Source: Sipunculus nudus | Lineage: Eukaryota > Annelida > Sipuncula > Golfingiida > Sipunculidae | DNA: 64,000 nt | Direction of reading: 5' to 3' | Assembly (NCBI GenBank): GCA_026874595.1 | Contig: CM049309.1 | Coordinates: 4,500,076 to 4,564,075, forward strand | Part shown: positions 37,501 through 49,500 of the stretch, piece by piece | Layout: every line of letters begins with the position of its first letter | Numbering within the stretch: position 1 is the first letter of the stretch | The notes under the pieces: model-generated | The model's input: the letters and a program-made list of their open reading frames with translations, nothing else | Databases searched by the model: none | What the model was told of the DNA's origin: nothing | Made by a program: the position numbers and the translations under genes

Positions 37501-40500
37501 TTATAAAGTAAAAAAAAAAACAGAAAGCAGAGCAGGAAAAATCACTGCTACAGCCCAGCTGTCCTTGAAACCTAAAAGTAATTAGTCTTTATAAAGTAAA
37601 AAAAAAAAACAGAAAGTAGAGCAGGAAAAAGTAATTAGTCTTTATAAAGTAAAAAATCCTCAGGAAAGTTTATAATTGTTATAAAGAGTCCATAGTGATA
37701 GGGAGCAATTTCATACTGTTATATCTTGAAGAAGATATCCTTGGACCATTCTTTGTGGGTGATAATGTGTCTAAACACTCCATCCTGTATGATCCTTTCT
37801 GCATTTTAAAAGAAATCAATGATCATAATTGAATCAGCAATCGGTTATTTATAAAATGGACCAGTCCTTACAGCTGAGTGGTTTACATGTCTGACTACTG
37901 AGTCTCCATAATGGGAGGTACATGATCAAATCAGTTCAAAGTAGAGTCAGCCAGGGTGTTATAATAAATTAGTGGTGGGCCGATCATCGAGTTTTATTGA
38001 AAGTCAGTCGGTTTGCTGCCATTTTCAAGCGCTTGATTACCAAAGGCAACTATCGATTACATCATAATCATGATAACGAGTCTTTGTTCCCAAATAACTT
38101 CCGTATGTAACTGAGTTTACCATGGTAGATACTAGAATGGAGGACGTAATAAACCTCTGTGAACTGGCAGGGAGCTGCAGATTTAGCGGGGAGTTTTGTA
38201 ACGAGACGTACATTGCACAATATGGCCGGTATGGCATTAAAATTCTCCATAAATTCTCCAGGTCTATGCAGCAAGTAGCTTTCCTGGATTGTGGTATAAT
38301 TCTTGATTATTATAAATAATTAAAATGAAACTTTTAAAAAGATATTTTACTAATAATAGGAAAATATAAAAAGGCAAAATCTTTTTTTCTTAAGTTAGAA
38401 TTACTATGACATGCGGGCTTGGTTAAGAAAGTACAGTTTCACAGAAAACTGCATGTTTCTTTATATCTGCCTGAACCGATTATTAATTGATCATCGATCA
38501 GTTTGCTCAAACAGATGATCGATTATGAAAAAAGAACCGACTCCCACCACTATAATAAATTGAATAATATCTAGTGCGTGATTTCTAGTATCAGGCCCTG
38601 CCTAATGGGGGTTATGTTGAGTATGTCATGCATGAAATGGAGATGACAGGCTGTGGGATAAGCATGGCTGGTATTACCAAGGAGAAGCAGTGGTATGCGT
38701 GTTATCTGTGTATTCTAAAATCTAACAAGAAAGTGCCAGACTGGTTATCTGCTAGGATTATTGCCATAGAACAATGGGTTAAAAGTACTTATAAGGTGCA
38801 TTAAAATTAAAATTACCTTTACCAAAAAAGGTTCATTGAAGTGTTTTTAGCTCAGCTGACTTTCAGTCATGCTGGGCTATAGCGATGGGTCTTTGTCCGT
38901 CATCCTTCCGTCTGTCCGGCCGGCCGGCCTTCTGTTAGCAGGGCACAAATCGTAACCGTAGGGGCTAGGGCCATGAACCCTATGCAGTCTTAGAGGTTCT
39001 AAAATGATCTCCTTGCAAACCTGAAATTAGGTCATTGCGACCTAAATTCTCGAAGTTATGGGGTGTGTTTGCACCCCCAAGAAATAATTCTTTTAGCCAA
39101 AATTTTCATCCCAAACCTTCCATCTTTCACATACAGCTCACCTACCAACAGGGGAAGAACCATAATTATTTTTAGGTCACAAGGTCAAAGGTCAAGGTCA
39201 CAGAACCAACATCTTTGAAAAGCCTGTGGATGCATTTTAAGCCAAACCTTTCATCCCAATTCTTTGATCTTTCACATAAAGCTCACCTACTAAGTGGGAG
39301 AAGAATCCTTTAGATGTTGAGGTCACAAGGTAAAAGGTCAGGGTCACAGGATCCACTTCTTTGAAAAGGTTGTGGACACATTTCAAGCTAGACCTTTCAT
39401 TCCAAACCTTTCAGCACTGATATCGCTTCTCTGTCAACAGGGGAAAAGACCTGTTGATTTCGAGGTCAAAGGTCAAGTTCACAGCACCCTCTTCTTGCGT
39501 GGAGTCATTTTCAGGCAAACTTTTCAATCTATACTTTCCATCTGTTGTATATGGCTTACCTACCCATAGGGGAAGAAGCCTATTGATGTTGAGTTCAAAA
39601 GGTCAAAGGTTAAGGTCACAATATTGTTCTAAATGCTTGTGAACATATTTCAAGTGAAACTGTTCAACCCAAACCTTCAGTCTTTCACATATGCCACATC
39701 TATGCATCACTGAATGTGATTCAAACTTCATATTTATGGGTCTTTTTGCATGAAGAAATAACTAATTGATTTTGAGGTCAGCTGGTCAGGAGGTTAAAGG
39801 TTGCAGGTCTAAGTTATTCACTCATTGGTTGCCAAGTAATTACACCCGGCCAGTTGTTAGTGGTTAGTAGTTACCCATCATTTAGAAAGAATCCAGTTGA
39901 TATGTGGGCAAAAGGCCAAGGTCATAGGTCAGGGATGTTCACAATAACCTATTTTGTAGACCATCTCTATTTTTCTTGTTTTCTTGTATATATAATCATG
40001 GCACTCACAACTGGTACATGTCACTGTGTGCCCATAATTGTCAGTGACACTTGTGATATATGACTCCCTTTTGTATCAGCTCATGGAGTGATAAGGATAT
40101 ATCATTAGTGCATAACAAAAACACTATTGCCGGAATGCTTTGGCCAGGCATTAAGACTATGAGAGTTAAGTGTTAAGGTTTAGCTACTGATTTATAAAAT
40201 GATGGGAACATTTTGCAGTTTATATCATGGAATCATAGCAATAAACTTAGTTTTCTAGATATCTGAATGTTATTATACAAATCATCAGATATACCAGCAA
40301 GTGTTTGTTCTGATAATATGTGGGTCTGTACCTGGATTTAGGATGGCTTTATTTGATTACAAGACTCTTAGTGATGCTTTCTGCATTTCTTTTCTTTTAG
40401 GTTTTGCAGTTTACCTTCCCTGCTGACCCCATTGAATAGCAAGCTGATAATTAAAACAAATTGGACTTGCACTTTTTACATTTGCATGTTCATAAATCTG

Positions 40501-43500
40501 ATATGAGAGCTCTCCAACCTGATCATGCCTTTTGAATTGTTTTGGACATTCATAACTGTTACATTCTTTGGAGCAATTGCTACAAGTTTAGTGTCTTATT
40601 GGAGGATGTGTGATATCAAATGTCAGACTTGTCAGAAAACCATTTTGTCTGCCAGGTAGCCATTTTAGAAATCCTTTTGCCAGGGCAGTTTCTGTGATTT
40701 TTTATGATGTTTGGTCCCTTTTAGAGGATGTTTGTTGTTCAATTTCCGACCTGTCAGAAATCCAATATGGCCACCAGGAAGCCATCTTTAAATTCCTTTA
40801 GAACATGTTATCTCAAGAACTATTAATGTGAATGCAGTGGGATGTATATTAATGTAATCTTGCATTGGGTCAAAGTTTTCTTAATAAATATGACCATCAT
40901 TTATGAAAGCTCAGTACAGGTGGCTTGTATTGAATAAAAATTAATATGGAAGCACCCGTTTCACAATAATTCTTGCATGAATTTCCTTGATCTTTTGCTA
41001 TATTTTGATCTTATATGTGGCCTGTGTGGTATTCCTTTTGAGACTGACAGGTATCGAGCAAGTTGTGGTATTAGTTCCTGATAGCTCAACAACCATACAT
41101 TTTGCCTCAGACCATCATTCACTATGTTTTAACCAGACATATATGATAAGAATTTATGGCAACGTAGAAAGTTTAAACAAAATTGGCATATAGGTTCTGC
41201 AACAATTTTACTAGAAGTTGTGAATCGCAGCCCATGATGTTGCAGGTCATGCTTGGCAGCTGAGCGTCATGACCCATGGGTCACTTGTTATATCAGTCAA
41301 ACTTATTTATACAGTTTGAGTAGGGTGGAACCTGTCTGATCCTGTCTTATAAAACCACTTGTCTGTTCCGACCACCCGGGTACCCAAGAGTAAACCAAAA
41401 TCACGCACATTGATTATTTAACTGACCTGTTTTATAAAACCAGTGCATTAAGTGCATTAAGACCACTTTTTGTGTTGCCTAAACCAGGTATCACTGTATT
41501 GTTACAGCTGCTCCACAACTGACCACGTCTCCGACCAGTCAGCTCATCCCGGCTGGTATCAGTATTGAGTTGACATGCAGGGCAGAAGGTGCACCCACAC
41601 CTACAATACGCTGGCTGCACAACAACCAACCTGTACAGGCAGACGCAAGACATGCTATGTCTCCTCACCAGCTGGTGATCACCGAGATCAGACATGACGA
41701 GCAAGGCATCTACACGTGTGTGGCTGAGAATGAAGTCGGATCAGTACAGGCAACTGCTAATGTCACTGTACTAGGTGAGTGTTCTTACTGTTGTTTATGT
41801 TTAGTAACTAGAACTGACAGGATTCCTTAATATCAATGTATCAGTCAGTACAGAAAGACCAAATAAATTAAAGATAAATTAAAGGAGGACTGAAACAATG
41901 GCTCTGAAGGAGTTTATACCATAAATAGGTAAAATTCATGATAGTATTAGATACTAGAAAAATTTTCAAAAAGCCATGAAAAACACATTAAATTGATTGT
42001 AAATAGTATGGAAATTATTTTCTTTTCCTTTCTGTTCTAAATTCTAAATTTATCATAAGATTTCACAAAATTTCCCATGGAAGATTGTACAAACAGTATT
42101 TTCTTCTTGATTAATTAACAACAAAAAAGTAAACTTGTAGTGATAGTAAAAACTCATATCATGGACTTAACATTTTGTAAGTGTCACTTTAACTGTATTA
42201 CATGGTCATCATCAGTGGAATTGGGTACTTGACAACGGCTCAGAGATCTTCATTGAATCTCCTGGGACAAGATCCATCATACTTAACTTAAAGCCAGCTA
42301 TTCACTAACTTTTCTGTGGTATTTATGTTATTTCTGGCTTACTCTGGTTATATCTCCTTGAACTGTAGGAATTAAATTCCTCTTAAGAAAAATTCTTACA
42401 CCCCTCTGTAACATGTATGTGTTTGCTTATCTACAAACTGGTACATATGCTAGTGTTTACAAACAGAAAAATCATGTAACCTCAGTATGTAATGGATGCA
42501 TGTGTCTGGTATTGGAAGCATTGGTGAGACACAGAGCAGTCAATACATATATATATATATATCTTTAGGAAGTATTTAAAGCTTGTATTAGGATTTTACC
42601 TTTCACATTTAACTTATAGATGAGAGGAGAACATTTCCTGGTGACAGGTTCCTTAATAACTCTTTGGAAGAAGCTCGTAGGGAGGTTGATCAAGCCTTTA
42701 ATCAAACCCAGCGAAATCTACATGACCGTAACAGACGCAAAACACCGGAGGACCTGCTTGCACTATTCCGCTACCCCACCATCGACACCATTCCTTTATC
42801 ACGAGCATGGGAAGTGTTTGAGCGCACCCTGGAACTGATCGTGCAGCACACCCGGGAAGGAGAGATGGTCAATGTCACAGAAGGTCATTTCCTAGAATTT
42901 TCATTGTCCCATTATTCCTCAGAATGGGGGAATTGATTTGGGTTTGTCTGTCTGTCCATCTGTGTGTCTTCCATCCGTCCATCAGTATTTTTTTTAGTGC
43001 AATAATTTTCCTAAATATTATCCAATTTCATTCAAATTTGGGTCAGTGATGGCTCTCATACATACCTTGGTTGGGATTGGTTTTGGAGTGTTTGGCTGGA
43101 AATTTTTTCTCACCAGCTCAAAAAAAAATAAGAATTTGTTCCAAATTGACAATCAAATTATGACATGCAGAGACATCTTCAGGAGCAATGAAAACTAAAA
43201 CACAGCCACTATGACATGTGGAGACATCTTCAGGCAAAAATAAAAACTAAAACATATTGATAGGGCAAGCATGAAGGACAACAAGAGGCAGAAGCGGTGG
43301 ACATAAATTCCACAAATTTGCTTGTTTCCAGATAATATGAGTTAAAATTATAGCAATTGGTGCTGGATTTTGGTGCTGAAGAGGTGGTCTTCAGTATATA
43401 TCCTAGCCAGAGCCTTCAAGGTATTATCTCAAAAGAATTTCAGAAATCTTTAATGTTGCAACTACTGGTCATTGAGAAGGGTAGGATGTAGCCTAGTAGT

Positions 43501-46500
43501 TAAGGCCAATGGTACTTTTTGAGCAGAAGGTCCCTGGTTCAAACCCCACTGGTGCCTCAAATGCAAAATTTTGGAATCTCTATAGAACGTAAGATGTTCA
43601 CTCCTATGTCTTGATGTGTCATGACTTAGGGATAATTCCTAACCTTGTGCATATAAAATTTGAAGTCCAGAAGGCTTAAAAATGCAGTTTCATTCTTGGA
43701 TATACATACATGGACAAGACAGCCTCTCTCAATTGGTGTGAATAACTACCTGTGTTTTTAGAAAATTGTAAAAATTAATTATTATATTTGTTGTATTTTT
43801 TCATTGCTGTTAATAAATTTATTCAACAACTGTAAACTCAAAGAGGATCAAATCTTGAGACATTTTATGTATTTTATTTGTAGAGGTTGATTATAGAGAG
43901 CTGATTTCACCATCCCACCTTGCTGTACTTGCCAACCTGTCAGGCTGTGCTGCACACAGAAAACAGGTTAACTGTAACAACATGTGTTACCATCACAAAT
44001 ACCGCACTGTAGATGGAACGTGCAATAACCTACAACACCCAATGTGGGGAGCTTCTCTCACGCCACTCAAGCGCATGCTCCCACCAGTGTATGAAAATGG
44101 TTTTAATTCCCCAGTTGGTGAGTATTGATTTTATCTGCATATATAAACACAAGTATCTGAAAATGCAGCGTGTATGTTGCCTCTTGTAATAATTGTAAAC
44201 TGTTGAAAGACAGAGATCTTGTAACAGGTTTAAAAATACCTCTTGCAATATCTAAACTGTTGAAATACAGTGATCCTGTGATGGGTTTAAAAATACAACA
44301 CTTTGATCTATGTTCATCTTTCTTCTAGACGACTTTGCACTAAGCTTAATACATGTTTGACAGAAACTTTTGTTTTGATCAACTGTACTCACATTGTGGA
44401 GATTAAGTAATGAACAAGGGTTTATTCCTTGGTCTTTAAATCTGCGTCAATGACTCAATTAGTTTATTCCAAATTCTAATAATGTGGAGAAACCACCAAT
44501 CAATATTTATTTAACCTTCATACACCATCATCTGAAGCTGGAAAACTGTTAACAGTCAAACAGAATAGAGACAGAGTTACACATGGGCATGAAAATTAAG
44601 ATAAAGACTACAATTATTTTTACATAATTGCAAAGCACTTGGGAAATTTATAATTGTTTGATTTAAACCAAGTCATTATACACGGTTGACAAATTTTATC
44701 AATACATTGTGTTTCAGGATGGAATAGAAATAAACTATACAAAGGCTTCAGAAAGCCTAGTGCCCGGTCTGTGTCCCTGAATTTGATGTCGACAGGGAGC
44801 ATCACTCCAGATAAAGACTACACACACATGCTGATGCAGTGGGGACAGTTTGTGGACCACGATCTTGATTTTACACCTATGGCGATCAGTACAGCTAGGT
44901 TCAGTGATGGTCGGCTGTGTAATGAAACTTGTGATAATCAGGCTCCATGCTTCCCCATCCCAATTCCAAGTTACGATCCTAGAATTCGTCGTCACCAGTG
45001 TATAGGGGTCACAAGGTCCAGCGGTATATGTAATTCAGGGATGACATCTGTGTTTTACAAACAGCTACAGCCTAGGCAGCAAGTCAATCAGATTACTTCA
45101 TTTTTGGATGCTTCTAATGTTTATGGTAGTTCAGAAGAAGAACTCCGACATCTTCGTGATTCAAGTGATCGGAGAGGATTAATGCGTATTGGTCTTATTA
45201 TGCCATCAGGAAAAGGTTTGCTCCCACCTAATGATGTCGGTGCAGCCGTAGACTGCCAGATGGACCCTAATGCAGATCATGTACCATGTTTCTTAGCAGG
45301 TGATCATAGAGGAAATGAACAACTGGGACTGCTCGCGATGCATACAGTGTGGATGAGGGAGCACAACCGTATTGCTAAGACCCTGTTTAACCTAAATCCA
45401 CACTGGGATCAAGATATGCTGTTTCATGAAGCGAGAAAAATTGTCGGGGCAGAAATGCAGCATATCACATTCACAGAGTGGTTGCCTAAATTTATCGGTG
45501 CTAAAGGTATGGAGATGGTCGGCACATACAAAAATTATGATCCAAATGTTGACTCATCTGTAACAAATGCTTTTGCCACTGCTGCCTACAGAGTGGGTCA
45601 CACTTTAATTAATCCTATAATTTATCGACTAAATGCATCATTTCAACCTATTCCCCAAGGGAACTTGGCTTTACACAGAGCATTTTTTGCTCCATGGAGA
45701 TTAGTTGAGGAAGGTGGTGTTGATCCGTTACTCCGAGGTCTCATTGGAGTTTCTGCTAAACGGATGATGCCAGGGGAGTACTTGAATCTCGAACTCACTG
45801 AGAAGTTGTTTAAATTAGCACATGAGGTGGCCCTTGACCTGGCTGCCTTGAACATCCAAAGAGGCCGAGATCATGGCCTGCCCTCTTATAATGCTTACAG
45901 GAAATGGTGTGGCTTACCAGAGGCAGAAACCTTTGATGAACTGAGTGATGAAATAACAAGTGAGGAGGTTCGAGACAAGTTGCAACAGTTGTATGGTCAC
46001 CCAGGTGAGATATTTATCATTCGGACATTGGTTTATCTGTCAAAATGTTTATTTTTATAATCTAATTACATTATATAATAGGCCTGTGAATTTGTAAGGG
46101 GTCTTCAGTTCAAATTGATTATCATATTATGCCATATGATGCAATTCAAACATTATATTAATTCTATCAGAGACATACCTACTAAATTTTCTTATAATAT
46201 GGTGCTCAACTGAATATTATAATGTACTTAGCATTTATGTTGTAAAAAGATCAATCCCTGTAAGCATAACCAGGCCAAAATCTAATGTAGGACATACAAT
46301 GACTTTTCTTGTAAAACAGTAGTGCTTCCAGCATATATATAACAGTATTGTTTTTATTATATGCAACATCATATATACAGTAAAACCTCTAAATTACAAC
46401 CAGCAATTAGACCTCTAGAAGCAGTGACATTTTTAAGGGTGGTCATATAAAGTGCAAACAAGAATCAAGACCATGAGCAAAGTGGTGGTAATTTTGAGGT

Positions 46501-49500
46501 GGTTGCTAAAAAGAGGTGGTTAGGAGAGGATTTACTATATATTGTCTCAGTTACAACTTGCACCTTAAATATTGGTGTGCCTGATGACTAAATCCTCTTC
46601 TAATTGGATGATGATGCATCTTTCTCTTCAGACAACATAGACCTGTTTGTTGGGGGTGTGGCAGAGACACCAGTTGAAGATGCTAAGATGGGCCCAACAT
46701 TCCGTTGCATCATTGCAGACCAGTTTAAACGAATCCGTGATGGTGACAGGTCTGATCTTATTTCTAAAGTTTCAGGTTATTGAAAGTCATCTTCCTTATC
46801 TGTCTACATTGTTTTTTTCAGCAGACCACAAATTATAAGGGTTAAAAAACTAAAGATTTGGCTCACATATATTCCTAGGGAAGATTTTCTCTTGTCTCTT
46901 TGAGTTAATTTCTGTGAAACACATTGTGAAAAATAGACCTTTAGTACCTTCAAAGTCATGTTCATGGTTGATGAATAAATATGTTGCCTAGAATCATGAG
47001 ATTAAAGTTCCTGCCATTTGAAAGTGTATTTCTATTATTGTATAAATTAAGAAGGATAAAGTTTAACCAGATCAGATCTTTAAAATGTTAACCTTGATTA
47101 GCCTGATTTGAAGTAGAAATACATTTGACGATAATTCTCTCCAAAGGTTGCATAGGATGTTTTTAAGTACAAGTTTGTGTTAGATAGCTATAAAAGACTC
47201 AAGACTGGTGGCTATGGTATCTTATTTTTTAGAATGTATGTAAATATGGTTCTTCCATATCTAAATTATAAGATGTACATAGGATAAATATTATATGTGT
47301 TAGCCCTAGTTGATATGTGTTAATCCTTGGTGATTCATGCTTTATATTGTGCAGGTTTTGGTATGAGAATCCTGGAGTATTTGAGCCTGCTCAGTTAACA
47401 CAGATCAAGAGAACAACCTTGGGGCGCGTTATATGTGATAATTCAGACCACATTGAGGAAGTACAATATGATGTGTTCAGGACTGCATCATATCCACGAG
47501 ATATGGTTAAATGTGATAAACTGCCATTTGTGGACCTAAAAATATGGACACAGTGCTGTCATGGTAAGCTTTATTTTTATACACACATATTAAAATATGT
47601 CGCATTATGGTAGGGGAGTATCTGCTTTACCGTCTGTCCTTTAACTTTTGATGTCATTGGATAACTTTAAGAATTTGTAAGATTTTCATGAAAATGAAAC
47701 TTTCTCTCAATATTTATCAATAGGTATTACCAATAAGTATTTCCTCTTAGTTCTGTTCTTGAAAAATTCTGCACATTTTTAACAAGGTCTGAGGTTACAA
47801 GTCTTACAGTAGGCATATATTGCTTATTATGCATTGATATGACACTCTTCTTAAATTTTGTTGATGTTTCATCACAGGAAATTTTCAGAAATAAATTGCA
47901 TATACAAGGTGAATTTAAGGTGTGATATGATGAATTAAATCTACACCTGGAAATGGACCAGTTAAAAGACCATATGATACTTTATTAAATGTCATGATTA
48001 ATATCAATGGAATTTGTAGAACAGGGAAAGATGGGGCTGTACTTATATGATTCAGATATATGTGTATGTTACTTGCACTGTCTTCAAAACTTTTTCCTCA
48101 AATGATGTATCAGATGCTGTCAAATAAATAGAAATGGTTTCTTTCTCCGTTGTTTCAGTAATGCTGTGATGTAGGAACTGAAACATCTGAAACTGAAAGT
48201 GAGACCACTTGCAATATAACAAATTCTGTAACCAGTCTGATTATATTATCAGCACAGCCAGATTATCATTAAATTATATTTACTTTCTAAAGCACCATTA
48301 TAATTTGTTTGAAATTTTTCTCTAGATTGTAACAGGGCAGGAGAATTCAACTCCATCACCAGTCACTTTGGCCGCAGGCTAACAAACAGATTTTCATTCC
48401 TGAATGATCGAGGGGACCAGTCCTTAAACATAATCCAGCCAGCACCACAGCTGCCTTTACAGAATGACGACAGGCGGCCGGGTCCTCAGCCAACCAGACC
48501 ACATGGTTCAAGACAACCCACACTGCCTATCAATCAGACAATTGTTCCTGACAGTTCTGAAGAATCTGATGAGGATACAGGAGTCGAGATAAGGCAAGAC
48601 GAGCTGATGGGCCTCCGTCTAGACAGTATGGAAGAAGAACTGACTAACATGAAAAAGAATATGAAAAATCTAAAAAGAAAGGTGAGCGACATATTCTTCA
48701 CTTGTCCCAATAATTATCAAGTGAAAATACCTGATAAACTTGATGATAACCAGACGACTAATACTTAGGGAAAAGCTCTGCTCTTAAGTTCAGTCTTGGT
48801 CTCTTTGCTTCACTCTACCTTTTCCTGAATGGACGGACTCTCACAAGTGCACCTGGAAGAAATTTTGTTTCAGCTAGTACATATTGGTTACTGAAATAAA
48901 ACAGTATCATTTTGCTCACCCACTCTCCCTTTGTTGAAATATAAATATAACATTTATCTGCAGGTTTCAGTTAGTAATGTTACACATCTTTCATGTGTGA
49001 ATTTCACAGTACTTCCCTGGAATTTTGAGAAGTACTGGGATCCACCAACTCATGTGCACACACAAAACAATTAAGTCAGTTAGAGCTTTAAACAATAGGT
49101 ACATTAAACTTGTGTACTTACATGTAACCCCTAGCCATGACCATCTAATGAGGAACAATTATGTAACCTAATCCATTGAAACACAAACTGAGTCCACAAA
49201 ATAATTGTAATGATAATCCAGTCTTCATCCATGGGTTTATTATGGTTTACATGTACATCTAAAAACAAATTATTGTTTACACTGAAATATCTTCACATAA
49301 CGTTCATTATGTCCAGAAACCACTTGAGCACATGTCCATAAAGCTATTTTGATACAACAAAACCTTGATAGGTTGTGATGTCCTCACCATCACATGATCT
49401 TAGGCAAGCCACACTGGACATTACATAGGGGCTGAGTAAAATCTGGCTAACTATACTGATCATGATGCAGTGCTCTGCCCAATCAAACAATATGACTACA

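Noticed and set aside
43488-43560. tRNA gene
   Set aside because: Same reasoning: only the promoter boxes are tRNA-like.
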